From positions 1 to 64,000 of the forward strand of contig JAUCBJ010005554.1 in NCBI GenBank assembly GCA_032718475.1: a stretch of DNA of 64,000 nt, written 5' to 3'. Shown here in pieces: positions 30,763 to 43,088 of this stretch. Position 1 is the stretch's first letter. Every line of letters begins with the position of its first letter. Below the pieces are notes generated by a model. It was given only the letters and a program-made list of their open reading frames with translations, was not told the DNA's origin and did no database searches. The DNA comes from Nemertoderma westbladi (lineage: Eukaryota; Xenacoelomorpha; Nemertodermatida; Nemertodermatidae). The translations under genes and the position numbers were made by a program.

Positions 30763-33727
30763 CCTTCCTCTGTGCCCCCTACCGGGTTATCCTCCCTCCA
30801 TGCCCCCATACCGGGCTATCCTTCCTCCATGCCCCCCTACCGGGTTATCCTTCCTCTTTGCCCCCATACCGGGCTATCCTCCCTCTGTGCCCCCATACCG
30901 GGCTATCCTTCCTCTTTGCCCCCATACCGGGCTATCCTTCCTCTGTGCCCCCCTACCGGGCTATCCTCCCTCTGTGCCCCCATACCGGGCTATCCTTCCT
31001 CTTTGCCCCCCTACCGGGCTATCCTCCCTCCATGCCCCCATACCGGGCTATCCTTCCTCCATGCCCCCCTACCGGGTTATCCTTCCTCTTTGCCCCCATA
31101 CCGGGCTATCCTTCCTCTGTGCCCCCGTACCGGGCTATCCTCCCTCCATGCCCCCATACCGGGCTATCCTTCCTCCATGCCCCCCTACCGGGCTATCCTC
31201 CCTCCATGCCCCCCTACCGGGCTATCCTTCCTCCGTGCCCCCCTACCGGGTTATCCTTCCTCTTTGCCCCCATACCGGGCTATCCTTCCTCCGTGCCCCC
31301 CTACCGGGTTATCCTTCCTCTTTGCCCCCATACCGGGCTATCCTTCCTCCGTGCCCCCATACCGGGCTATCCTCCCTCTGTGCCCCCATACCGGGCTATC
31401 CTTCCTCTTTGCCCCCATACCGGGCTATCCTTCCTCCGTGCCCCCCTACCGGGTTATCCTTCCTCCGTACCCCCTACCGGGCTATCCTTCCTCCGTGCCC
31501 CCCTACCGGGTTATCCTTCCTCTTTGCCCCCATACCGGGCTATCCTTCCTCCGTGCCCCCATACCGGGCTATCCTCCCTCTGTGCCCCCATACCGGGCTA
31601 TCCTTCCTCTTTGCCCCCATACCGGGCTATCCTTCCTCCGTGCCCCCCTACCGGGCTATCCTTCCTCTGTGCCCCCATACCGGGCTATCCTCCCTCCATG
31701 CCCCCATACCGGGCTATCCTCCCTCCATGCCCCCATACCGGGTTATCCTTCCTCTGTGCCCCCCTACCGGGCTATCCTTCCTCTGTGCCCCCATACCGGG
31801 CTATCCTCCCTCCATGCCCCCATACCGGGCTATCCTTCCTCCGTGCCCCCCTACCGGGTTATCCTTCCTCTTTGCCCCCATACCGGGCTATCCTTCCTCC
31901 GTACCCCCTACCGGGCTATCCTTCCTCCGTGCCCCCCTACCGGGTTATCCTTCCTCTTTGCCCCCCTACCGGGCTATCCTTCCTCTGTGCCCCCCTACCG
32001 GGCTATCCTCCCTCTGTGCCCCCATACCGGGCTATCCTTCCTCCGTGCCCCCCTACCGGGCTATCCTTCCTCTGTGCCCCCATACCGGGCTATCCTCCCT
32101 CCATGCCCCCATACCGGGCTATCCTCCCTCCATGCCCCCATACCGGGTTATCCTTCCTCTGTGCCCCCCTACCGGGCTATCCTTCCTCTGTGCCCCCATA
32201 CCGGGCTATCCTCCCTCCATGCCCCCATACCGGGCTATCCTTCCTCCGTGCCCCCCTACCGGGTTATCCTTCCTCTTTGCCCCCATACCGGGCTATCCTT
32301 CCTCCGTACCCCCTACCGGGCTATCCTTCCTCCGTGCCCCCCTACCGGGTTATCCTTCCTCTTTGCCCCCCTACCGGGCTATCCTTCCTCTGTGCCCCCC
32401 TACCGGGCTATCCTCCCTCTGTGCCCCCATACCGGGCTATCCTTCCTCCGTGCCCCCCTACCGGGCTATCCTTCCTCTGTGCCCCCCTACCGAGCTATCC
32501 TTCCTCTGTGCCACCCTACCGGGCTATCCTCCCTCTGTGCCACCCTAACGGGCTATCCTTCCTCTGTGCCATCCAACCGGGCTATCATACTTCCGTGCCC
32601 CCCTACCGGGCTATCCTTCCTCTGTGCCACCCTACCGGGCTATCCTCCCTCCATGACCCCTACCGGGCTATCCTTCCTCCATGCCCCCCTTCCACCGGAC
32701 CATCCTTCCTCTGTGCCCCCCCACCGGGCTATCCTTCCTATGTGCCCCCCTACCGGGATATCCTCCCTCCATGCCCCCCTACCGGGCTATCCTCCCTCCA
32801 TGCCCCCCTACCGCGTTATCCTCCCTCTGTGCCCCCCTACCGAGCTATCCTTCCTCTGTGCCACCCTACCGGGCTATCCTCCCTCTGTGCCACCCTAACG
32901 GGCTATCCTTCCTCTGTGCCATCCAACCGGGCTATCATACTTCCGTGCCCCCCTACCGGGCTATCCTTCCTCTGTGCCACCCTACCGGGCTATCCTCCCT
33001 CCATGCCCCTCTACCGGGCTATCCTCCCTCCGTGCCCCCCTACCGGGCTATCCTCCCTCTGTGCCCCCCTACCGGGCTATCCTCCCTCTGTGCCCCCCTA
33101 CCGGGCTATCGTCCCTCCATGCCCCCCTACCGGGCTATCCTCCCTCCATGCCCCCCTACCGCGTTATCCTCCCTCTGTGCCCCCCTACCGAGCTATCCTT
33201 CCTCTGTGCCACCCTACCGGGCTATCCTCCCTCTGTGCCACCCTAACGGGCTATCCTTCCTCTGTGCCATCCAACCGGGCTATCATACTTCCGTGCCCCC
33301 CTACCGGGCTATCCTTCCTCTGTGCCACCCTACCGGGCTATCCTCCCTCCATGACCCCTACCGGGCTATCCTTCCTCCATGCCCCCCTTCCACCGGACCA
33401 TCCTTCCTCTGTGCCCCCCCACCGGGCTATCCTTCCTATGTGCCCCCCTACCGGGATATCCTCCCTCCATGCCCCCCTACCGGGCTATCCTCCCTCCATG
33501 CCCCCCTACCGCGTTATCCTCCCTCTGTGCCCCCCCACCGGGCTATCCTTCCTATGTGCCCCCCTACCGGGATATCCTCCCTCCATGCCCCCCTACCGGG
33601 CTATCCTCCCTCCATGCCCCTCTACCGGGCTATCCTCCCTCCGTGCCCCCCTACCGGGCTATCCTCCCTCTGTGCCCCCCTACCGGGCTATCGTCCCTCT
33701 GTGCCCCCCTACCGGGCTATCCTCCCC
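30763..33727. repeat. 29-bp minisatellite, block 2 (about 102 units) with higher-order structure
   Basis: Same unit as block 1. Variant units recur in long-range order. A stretch of about 405 bp (14 units) starting near 31681 is repeated from 32086. A block of about 350 bp (12 units, marked by ACCGAGCTATCC, CCTAACGGGCT and TTCCACCGGACCATC variants) occurs from 32490, 32840 and 33189. This points to recent segmental duplication by unequal exchange. Open frames of up to about 1000 codons here are by-products of the stop-free unit. Confidence 0.95.
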
Positions 33728-35231
33728 ATATATCTTCTATATATATATATCCTCTACCCATATTCCCTCACGTCCCCGGATATTAGCACGTCTCCTTGTT
33801 CAACATCGAACATATAAATAATATTCTAGAAGTCCATGATTTATGGTATGTTGAATTCTAAGAATTTTCCGTGATTGTGTTTTTTTAATTTTTTGTTTTA
33901 TTCACCCCAATTAGGCGCAAGAATTAGGAATTTTTGGTACTAAAAATTGAAGTTTTAAATCGATCTAAAGTTATCGAGAAAAATTTACGTGATAAGTTGG
34001 TTTTAATGTGCCATAACTTTTGCTAGAATTGAATGATTAACACGCACAGCGCCTTTAATACATACAAATATGACAGTTTTAATTGCCTGCAAGAGGTTGT
34101 TGCCACCAATACATAATACAATTTATCTTTCAGGATTTCAACATTAGAAAAACAAAATATTGAAAAAAAACAAATATTCATATACCGGTTCATAAGTATG
34201 TAGCACAACATATTTTTAGATAATTTTTACAAAAGTGTTTTAATGAGATCGAGTATACCTGGTATCGAATCCATGACTACTGTATAAAGACGCTCTAAAC
34301 ATTTACATTAACCGTTTTTTGCAATTTTTGCTTTATATGAAAGATAATTTCATAGGCTTCCATCAATTTCTCGCACTTTTTTTTAATTTAATAATTATTC
34401 CCCCATTTTTAGAATGAAAATTACCAAAAACATGGGTTTTTTCAGTTTATAAAAAATTTTGATTTTTTTTTACAATGTTGCGAATTATCAGAAATTTAAA
34501 ACGAAATTACGTGCGTAAAAAAATATGATGAATATGAACATGCTGGTTCCAAAAAATGTTGTGTCGGAAAATAAAAGGGAAAATAGTAGTAGGAGTAGTC
34601 TTTTTATTGAAATTGTTAAAATCTCAGGCAGGCCGCGAGGGGGCGCCAAAATTTTTTTAAATTTTCAAGTACTTTTGATGATTATATTTTCGATGGTACA
34701 CCGTTTCCTATGTATTTTTCAACCACATTGGAGTCATAAACAAAATAGGAAAAAACCCCCCCCAAACTGACATCGTAACTTTTACTGAAAGATCGCAAAG
34801 CCAAATGTTGTTTAGTAGGTCCTATGCATATCCAGCAGACTTTCTACAATGTTGGAACCGGTACAATAATATAATAATTGTAAAAGTACGAGTTAATTTA
34901 GTTAACTTTTGCGAGGAATGCCAGAACATTATGGGTTAAAAACATGTATTAAATTTAGGGAGCGCATACAGTAAAGTGTATTGTGAATATGTATTTGAGA
35001 GTACAGTATGGATGTGGGTTGGGCTGGTTTTCTGTTAATTTCTCTTTTTATCTGCCCTTGCCTTGCTGATTTCAACTGCTTGCGCTCCTATCCCCAGTTG
35101 TGTTACCCACCCCCCCCCCCCCCTCCCCATCTATCTACTGTAGCACTCGCCCCGCACCCCTTGGTGTATTACTGTACCAACCTCTGTCTCAAGGAACACT
35201 TCAGTACTGTGTGTTTGTAATAATAATAATC
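33728..35231. other. Non-coding, nothing recognised
   Basis: A TATATATA stretch follows the minisatellite. Then comes AT-rich sequence with poly-T and poly-C runs (a C-run at 34757-34764 and another at 35109-35122). A + strand open frame at 35008-35220 begins with a hydrophobic stretch, but it contains the poly-C run as a proline run and has no sequel, so I do not call it. Confidence 0.45.
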
Positions 35232-35724
35232 ATGATGTCAATGTTGATATTAGGCCTTGTAATGTTGAACATCTTGTTGACCCTTGGAGTGAATCTGAAT
35301 GAGGATAAGTTAGCATCTGATAGTTTCCTGGGAAATGTAAAGAAGCGTTCTGGGGAATTTAACCATACAATGTGCGGTTTAAAGATGGTTAGAAGGTCTG
35401 GCAATGTACAAATGTACGGTGAGACTTGTACAGAATGCTGCTCTACCGTAAGTAAATATATAAAAATAATAAATTAATTGATAATAATAACAATTAGAAT
35501 AAATGCAATTATAATTTATAAATTAATTATCGCAGACGGCTAATAATGGTTATTCCTTTTTGTTCTAGAACGCACATTATCAACACGATTGCGTTTATTG
35601 GTATTGTGCGCCTGGAGGGGAGGAGAATGAAGAGTGGCGTGAGGGTGGCACGTACCGTATGCTAGGTATACGAGGTATGCTAGGAGGTTATTATGTTTCG
35701 TATAAATGCGAACCCAATTGTTGA
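35232..35724 (+). CDS. Secreted eight-cysteine peptide precursor, two exons (123 residues)
   Basis: Exon 1 is 35232-35447 (72 codons) and ends at a consensus donor CC|GTAAGT. Exon 2 is 35569-35724 (51 codons plus TGA) after a TTCTAG acceptor. The intron is 121 bp and phase 0. Residues 1-20 are a clear signal peptide, rich in Leu, Met and Val. A short acidic segment ends in KKR (37-39), a prohormone-convertase or furin site, which would release a mature peptide of about 84 residues. Cysteines lie at 48, 66, 69, 70, 80, 85, 119 and 123, spacing C-x17-C-x2-CC-x9-C-x4-C-x33-C-x3-C, and the chain stops right after the last one. An N-glycosylation sequon (NHT) sits at 44-46. I know no family with this exact spacing. 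Roles as hormone, defence peptide or toxin-like peptide are open. Even cysteine number, signal peptide and clean splice sites make a real gene likely. No polyadenylation signal is seen close by. Confidence 0.72.
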
Positions 35725-37157
35725 AATCCAGGAAGAAACGAAACCCGTAAACTTTACCTTAAATCTGTAAACAACATTAATTATTTAACTATGGTTATTG
35801 TCTTAGTTGTTATTCTTAATTGTTGATTGTCATTTATTAGCTCTGGGTGATGGAACGTTCCGTGGTGTAATTTTTTTCAACTTTTCTTTTTAAATTTATA
35901 TGGAGGCTACACGTAGTTTGAGTGATAAAATTTAAAGTGGTTCGCGATAATTGTGTTTTTAAGGAGTTTATTTATTTAAATATATTATAGAGAATCCAGT
36001 AAATGCCGTTTGAGATGTTTTGAAATGTTTGTTTGGATTTTTTTTTTATTTCGTTTGGGATAGAGATCCATATAAAAGGACCTCGAAAACTGATGGATTG
36101 TTGACTTGAAACTAATCTTACAAGAGGAGTGTAATAATTACTGGCACCTGCAGATTGAGTATTATAGTTATCGCTAGAAGACGTTGACGTTGACCATTTT
36201 GGTCCAAAATATGTCGAAATTATTTTTGTGATCGATTATAATGCACAATTAAATGGTGTTCCCAAATCTGAAAACAGCTATTTAATAGCTCTTTTAGTTT
36301 TCAAGTTATATTGAAAAACTTCAAAACCCTACTACTTATACCCTCCTACTGCAATTAGTCTGAAACTTTCTGTGGGTGTCTAGATAGCCACCCTGAATAA
36401 AAGAATCAGACAACTTTTTGAAATTTTTTGTTAATAAAATTTAATACAATTTATAACAAAAAATAGCATAAATTTGCAGCGCCACTCTTTTGGGATTGGT
36501 AGTGTACTGGTATGGCATAGATTTAGTATCAATATTTAATTATTTAATACGAGTGATATTATTGATCGTTGTAATTGAATTATTTCGATTAACATTATTG
36601 CTCAATTTAAATAACAACAGTTGAATTATTTCAACCGACATTAGGTGATTTTAAATAACTTCCGCTTAGCTCAATTTTACCTTATAACGAAGCGAAACGT
36701 TACTTTACATTCTATAAGATAGTATTTGGAGAATTCCTTGGCCTATCTGATTAAATAAATATGTTACTCAAGGAAAAATAGCCAATCCCGTCCCAGGCAT
36801 GTATATGTAGTACTAGCAAATCCTTTTTGGCTACCAAAGTGTAAAATTGCCAATTTTCCATACATGAAAGAGGCTATTTCCCCAAAAATAAATATTAACA
36901 ACCTTTAGTTTTATATTATTTTTATATTTCAACATATTATCACAGGGAACAACTTAATATGGTTTTATATTATTAACTGCAGCTTCGAATTAAAAAAAAA
37001 ACCTTCATCCAGGTATAAACGCGACAAATACAGTGAGTCATAGTTCTAAAAACAGTTTTATAACAAATAATTATCTCCAATACATAAAGTTTAACATCCA
37101 TTATCTGAAGTTCAGTAAGTTTCGGTAAACCGGGACCCAGCCGACGGCCGGCTGTCT
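35725..37157. other. Non-coding, nothing recognised
   Basis: AT-rich spacer between the peptide gene and SRSF7-like gene. The part next to 37157 is the 3' flank of the latter and has no AATAAA on the - strand within about 250 bp and no poly-A tract in the sense direction. Confidence 0.45.
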
Positions 37158-37685
37158 CTACCGCCTCGGGCTCCTACTCCCGTATCCAGGCGACACGGAC
37201 CGCCGACCGCGCGGACTGTAACTCCGACTCCGCGAGTAGGACGACCTCCGGCGCCGCCTGGCCGGCGGAGGACTCCGACTCCGATAACGACGGGAGGAGG
37301 ACCCAGCTTGGCACTCCCGGGTCGGGTGCCCCATCTTACCGCAGTGGTTGCACCGCTCGGTCGACTTGTGCCGCGACTTACCCGAACTCATATCGACGGT
37401 GACGCGGACCCCGCACAGCTGACGGCCGTCCAACCCGCGGCAGGCGTCCTCCGCGTCCTGCGAGTCCTTGTAGACGACGAACGCGAACCCCGGCGGCCGT
37501 CTGGCCACCCAGACGTGTTGCAACGGCCCGTAGTAGCCGAAGACCCGCTCCAGCTCGGACTCCCGCCCGATCGCTGAGTCCCCCAGACCGCCCACGTAGA
37601 CTTTACGTTCCAGATCCTCGGTATCGTACTGAGAGCGACTGCTCCCACCGCGGTCGTTGTAAGATCGACTCCCGTACGAAGACAT
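37158..37685 (-). CDS. srsf7: SRSF7/9G8-like splicing factor, intronless (175 residues)
   Basis: An SR protein that would bind exonic enhancers in pre-mRNA and recruit splicing components in the nucleus. Residues about 28-97 are an RRM with RNP2 KVYVGGL and RNP1 [10 protein letters not shown]. Residues about 112-125 are a CCHC zinc knuckle, [14 protein letters not shown]. The tail is rich in Arg-Ser dipeptides ([29 protein letters not shown]). RRM, then knuckle, then RS is the order that sets SRSF7/9G8 (and fly x16) apart from SRSF3. Length is somewhat below vertebrate SRSF7 because the RS tail is shorter. The ORF is uninterrupted and GC-rich in very AT-rich surroundings, and has no intron, whereas SRSF7 genes usually have several. 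It may be a retrocopy that stayed intact, or a naturally intronless paralogue. No poly-A tail or target duplication is visible to prove retroposition. Confidence 0.88.
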   Translation of the reverse strand: MSSYGSRSYNDRGGSSRSQYDTEDLERKVYVGGLGDSAIGRESELERVFGYYGPLQHVWVARRPPGFAFVVYKDSQDAEDACRGLDGRQLCGVRVTVDMSSGKSRHKSTERCNHCGKMGHPTRECQAGSSSRRYRSRSPPPARRRRRSSYSRSRSYSPRGRRSVSPGYGSRSPRR

Positions 37686-39984
37686 TTTCGATAAATATGT
37701 AATTCTAAATATTAAAACAATAAATTATGTTGTCGGATTTAATGGAACTTTAATTCGATTATCGAGCGAGATACATTCATTAACGGAATGCTATGAGAAA
37801 TACGATTTAATGGAAGGATGCGGTGTGGCAGTTTTACAAATTAAAGATTTATCCAAACATTTCGGCCTACTGTAAAGGCCATTTATCAATGGATAATAAT
37901 GAATTATATAGCTAAGCTAAGCACACAAAAACCACCACAAGCACATACTTAACATAAAAGCCTGTAGGCCGAAATATTTGAAATAATTCTTACTTTGTGT
38001 TACCAGTTTTGTAGTATAAATATTAGTCTAAAATATGTTTTAAACAACACATCACAGCTTTAGCTGAGTGATACTGATAGGAACCTAAGGTGGCTAAGTG
38101 TCTTAGCCGACTCGTAAAACATTCACACCTGTCTGTAGCTTAAAATAAAAAACATTCAATAGGCCTGTAAAGTTTTACATACAATATGTATTCACCTTGC
38201 TCCTGTTTAACCAGCGGAGTTATACAATTTTCTAATAAAATTATGCCATGTACTACGTACAGTGCACTGCTCATCCCTTTAATTCAGCCAGCGCCCACTG
38301 AATATAATTTAAAAGAACGAAAATTGCTTTCAACAGATTTATCTCGATATCTCATAAACAAGATACCCTTACTCCCTGAATATATTTTCTAAAAAAAGTA
38401 AAAAAAGTAAACGTAAAAAAAGAGAAGAAAAAGTAAAAAAAAAGTAAACGTAAAAAAAGTTTAAGTGGAATATATATGCACTATTCTACTCAAGCAACGA
38501 CTTAATTTTTAAGTATAATAGTTTAAAGGGTGATGCTGAAAGTATGCAATTTTAGCACCCATAAATCGATAATGGAAACTACCTCAATTTTAACTAGGCA
38601 TAACTAAAAAAAAACTGGCGCTTTAACATGGGAACTTTACCAAGGGAATACCAGGTTTACAATAAAAACTCAGGTTACAGAAGGGCTGAACCCTCAGCAC
38701 ACCTTGGCTGAATCTAACAGCAGTTTGTTAGGCCTCTTTTGTATTAATCTAGTTTACAGATTTAAATTTAACTCTAATTTGTCTATTTTAAACTCCACTG
38801 ATGACGATATAAAGTTAATACATAGAAACATTTGGACTATATATTATTACTTTTATTTAATAGATCTATTGAAATGTTACATTGCTATTCCGCTATTGTT
38901 AGTAGGCCTACTACTACTGCGAAATAGTATAATGTACAGGTTATAAGAAAGAAATACAGGTAAGCGATATAAAACATTTAGGGTAAATAAAAAAAAATGC
39001 ACCTACTAAATTTCGACTGGTATTCTTCACATGGCCAGATAAATCACCACAACAAGCTGTATTATTTTGATGGTCCATCTATCCTACAACAACTTCCGCA
39101 GCTGTATAAAGAGGCACTTTCGTAATAATTTTAGAACATAATGTAAAAATGAAAATGCAATAATTTTAAAAATTTGTTGCCTGTTTAGTGAATTGTATTG
39201 AATTAAAAGTTGTTGTGTGCTTATGGAAAAATAAAAAAAAGTTGCTTATGGAAAAATAAAAAATAAATTAAGTGTAAATGTTGTCTCAAAAAGGAGACTC
39301 TGTTCTTAAAGTACAATAAATCACATATTGCTTCTAATATTTCAGCATCATTAAATGAGAAAAAAATAGTTTTGACAATTGATATATAATATATATAAAG
39401 TCCATTAAGCTTTTTTACCTTTATATGTCTGTAAAACGTAGTGATGATTATGCTGAAATTAGTTGACAGAGTGGAGGGAAGGGAGATATGTAGAGCAGAA
39501 GTGTAGAGTAAAGGCGATGGGGTGAGGAACTTACACCCTGGGCAACAGGTATCAATTCATTGAAGTTATTGACACAGTTGCCGAAGTTAAGTTGATAACA
39601 AGATGATATCAAGCACTAAAGACATGTTGATTGTTGGTGGCTGGCCATACATTATGAGTGGGTTGGTTATTAAGTTGATTTTGCAGGCTAGTTGACTTGT
39701 CCCTTAGTATTAAGGTGGCTGGAATTGTTGAAATTTGTATATGAATCACGACGCCCGTTGATGGGGATTGGATGGGCTGTGTTGTTCTTTTGGGGTTGAT
39801 TGTATACGTGGGCATGATGGTGTGAGTGATTGACTGTAGGGGTTGAGGTGGATTTTGTTGAAATTGCTATACAAAGATATATTATTGGCATTAATATAAT
39901 TTAATAATTAGTTATAAACTTATTTATTTCGCTTTAGCTACATTTCAGTTTATTATAACTTTTGTTGGGCACAGCTATCCGAAG
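37686..39984. other. Non-coding, nothing recognised
   Basis: Contains the upstream region of the SRSF7-like gene (no clear TATA box), A-rich low-complexity DNA around 38393-38465, and a two-copy GTTGCTTATGGAAAAATAAA repeat near 39220-39260. Short open frames have no supporting features. Confidence 0.45.
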
Positions 39985-40066
39985 TCAGCAATCACATCCA
40001 GGTGGGATCGAACTGGTGACCTCCAGGTTCGAAGTCTGACGCTCTAACCATTCAGCTAGCGGCTCA
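39985..40066 (-). mobile_element. tRNA-derived SINE head
   Basis: On the - strand the segment has a pol III A box, TAGCTGAATGG (40058-40048), and a B box, AGTTCGATCCC (40014-40004), with tRNA-like spacing and TTAGAGCGTCAGACTT between them. The T arm can be drawn, but a clean acceptor stem cannot, and a longer non-tRNA tail ending in AATAAATAAG follows. This is a SINE rather than a working tRNA gene. Confidence 0.65.
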
Positions 40067-42157
40067 GGTAAAAGGTAGACATGGAAATACCATCTGATAC
40101 ATTGTGTATCCGTAATTTAGGTTATCATGGCCTCCCATATGTCAATGCCATCATATGCAGATATGCTACCACTGTGCTAAATCCTACTGTACCGTACTTG
40201 GCCGCCTATGACAATATAACCACCGGCTGTGCCCATAGAAAGTTATAATAATATGAAACCATTCATTCACCCAAAATACTAATAATTAAGTTCAGTTTAC
40301 GTACAACTAAAACTACCAATGAGCATTGCATTTGCCATTGACAAATGTTGTTTATTTAATTCAATAAATAATAATTCTAAATAACGGGCCAACGTATTGT
40401 TACGAAACACAATACCGGTACTGCAATACATAGAAATACAATTTAATGACCATAAATTAGTGTTAATATGTTACTGTATTACGGCCACAGGGCCACTGCA
40501 CTGACTACACTAACTGCACTTGCACTACTGCATGCGTGAAATAAATTAAATTTACAACCCATTAGCAGATTAGACAGTTAGAGCGTTCTTCCGATTCCGA
40601 CTGCAGACTGACCGAGTTATCAACTTGCGAATTCAACATCCTGGCATCAGCCACTCAGCACCTGATATCAGGATATGGACAGATGGATGCGGGATGGACG
40701 AATTTACCTGCCATCTGAGTAATCCGACCAGACCATAGCCAACTCTGCAACTCAGGCAGGGTCAGGAGTAGCCAGACAGTCAGTAGCTGCAAACTATCCC
40801 ACATCCCAGCATCCTGGTGGCTTTACAAGTGTCCTTGAGCCTTGAAGTGTCCTTCAACCGCCTGACCTTACCTCATACTGTCATACCGTGTGCTGTAATA
40901 CAGTTTAACTTGCCAGTAGTCCTGTAGTAGTCCATAGTCCTGTAGTCTGCAGATCTATCAGTCTATGGCAGTTGCAGAGTTGCGGTGCGATCCGCGTCTG
41001 CCAGACTTGCAGTCTACAGGACCAGAGGACTGTGATTACCTGGATTAGTTGACTTGGACTAACTGCGGTACTGGCTGACCGTTAACTACAGAACTACAGC
41101 CACACAATGACCAGACAACATACAGACATACCCACATATGACAGTATGACCTTAACACTACCAGACTACCGACTGACCGACGTCTGTACGTGAATACCGG
41201 TCAGCCGGTATTACCAGAATAAAGTAGGCCTAATACTATAATATACTGTAACACTAACCTTTACAGCTTTTTTGTTTTTAATCTTTCAGACTTTAGGCTA
41301 TGGACTGTCTGACTCTTGGATCGGTCGTTAAGCCTGTAAGCGTTCCGCAGTTAGAATTTCAGAGTGTGCAACTCTATCGATAGGGGATTCCACAGTCAGA
41401 CAGTTTCAGATGGGATGGGCAGATGGGAGGCTAGGGGAGCAGGGGAGGTAGGCCTAATTGGGTAACACAGTCAGACAGCAACTCGTAAATCAGTAAATGG
41501 CTGAATGGTAAACCAGTAACGCTACCTAGCTAGTAGCTACCGGTTCAGAGCTGCAGAGTAAACGCTGATTTCCTTCTTCAACTTCAATCCTTGCAACTTG
41601 TTAGATATAGATACCGGTACCAAAACGATATTCCATTCCAATATCCTGATATCCAAATCCAGATATCAGAATATTGATGTATGTGTACTGTATGTTTGGT
41701 ATGTATGTATGTAGGTATTTATTGACAAAATTATAATTATAAATATAAATAATTAATTAACTATACATACTTGTGTAAAGTAGCACAGTGTGTGATGATT
41801 CGAGTGGCTTTGTTACACAAACGAACGTTAGTGAGTGAGTGAAAATAAAGCCACGAGGATCAGAACACTGTAAAGTACTTTGCAACAAGTATGTATGTAG
41901 TTTTATTCCAATATTTTAATATTACGAAATTATTGTACATATATATTATAAGTGATAGAAACTGCGCAAATTATATTAGTTGCTGTATAAATAAATGTAA
42001 AAATGACTATGTTATAAATAAGTTAGCTTATATTTATGGTGGCGTTTGGTGCCATGTTATAATAATATAACTAGGCCCTACTGGTTATTAATAGCTATAC
42101 GCCGCCTACCGGCAGGTAATGCAGTAGGCCTATCTGGCTGTCAGGCAAATTTCCACC
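40067..42157. other. Non-coding, nothing recognised
   Basis: Mixed-composition spacer. 40560-41260 is less AT-rich and full of CAGAC and GACCAG words, but no frame is credible. A short TATGTATGTATGTAGG microsatellite lies near 41700. Confidence 0.4.
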
Positions 42158-42248
42158 TATTGTTTACGGGGTAGCCCATGACGGCGTTAGGTAATGTCCC
42201 CTTAGTGGACATTACTTAACGCCGTCATGGGTTACCACGTAAACAATA
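42158..42248. repeat. 91-bp near-perfect hairpin (42-bp arms, 7-bp loop)
   Basis: Arms 42158-42199 and 42207-42248 are complementary at 39 of 42 positions. Two of the other three would be G-U pairs in + strand RNA. The loop is CCTTAGT. The inner segment of the arm, ACGGCGTTA(G/A)GTAATGT, occurs in part again at 42354-42372 (ACGGCGTTGAGTAATGTTAC). It could be a foldback element or a precursor-like RNA hairpin. Nothing shows transcription. Confidence 0.85.
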
Positions 42249-42955
42249 ACACCAAATACAATACTAAAGGTACAGTGCTGTGCAATGCCAATACAATACT
42301 GTAATGTCCTCTAAGGTTGTAAAGTGCTAAATAACAACTCGCTGTTAATACTAACGGCGTTGAGTAATGTTACAATGTGTTTTTATGTGTTACAATATGT
42401 TTTGTGTGGTGGTGGGTTTTCTATTTGTAAGTTTTGTTTTGTTTTGAAAATTATATTATGGATTTTATTATGGTTATATATTATATTATATATTATATAT
42501 AATATAGGATATTACTACAAAGATACTATTAATTAATGTGCAAGAAATAACATTCCTATTGTACAGTTATTATCCGAGATCAGTATAATATTAAGATATA
42601 TTTTCCGAGACAGTCTATTATACTGTAACAAACGAACAATATTAATATACTGTACATATCAAGTCTACGAAAACATCAAGCCTTTTATAACTGTATGAAC
42701 CATCTATACCTGGCTGGCCGCGTAGACGCGCAAGCTCACGCTTACGTTATGGCGCGCATTTACACAACTCAGTTACCGCAACATGGACCATTAAAAACAC
42801 TCAACACTGGCTATCACCTTCCAATCTTGTCCCCCAATGGCGAAAGCTTACTGAACTCTACTGGCTTGATGTGCCTCTTATAATTGTATATTTGACCTAG
42901 ATTATATTTTATTATAACTTATCTGGGATTCACACTACAATAACGGGGAAGTAGC
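42249..42955. other. Non-coding, nothing recognised
   Basis: AT-rich spacer with a TATATTATATATTATATATA palindromic stretch near 42475-42505. No supported gene. Confidence 0.4.
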
Positions 42956-43088
42956 AGATATCCGGCAACCGCAGTACAGTCGATGACATCACCCTGCTCT
43001 CTAATATGCTACTGTAGCAGATGCACAGCTTATACTGAATAAAGTGGAGATGGCTGCTAAGGAGGTTTGATTGCATACTGTATAAATA
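42956..43088 (+). mobile_element. LINE-A copy 2, 5' piece
   Basis: Matches LINE-A at 10696-10840 (GAAGTAG.AGATATCCGGCAAC, CCCTGCTCTCTAAT, GATGCACAGCTT, GCTGCTAAGGAGGTT) with small indels and ACTGT insertions. It covers the region around the catalytic FADD. Only its 3' side continues, at 44849, because a terminal-inverted-repeat element sits in between. Confidence 0.8.

Noticed and set aside
30662-33821. Proline-rich open frames of up to 1027 codons over the 29-bp minisatellite
   Set aside because: Three overlapping + strand frames are open at once because 29-bp units cycle through all phases. No splice or start logic supports a protein.
35008-35220. Small secreted protein upstream of the eight-cysteine peptide
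   Set aside because: The hydrophobic start is followed by a run of prolines from a poly-C tract and no conserved cysteine pattern. No downstream splice partner was found.
39985-40066. Functional tRNA gene
   Set aside because: A and B boxes are present but a proper acceptor stem and anticodon arm are not. A SINE head fits better.
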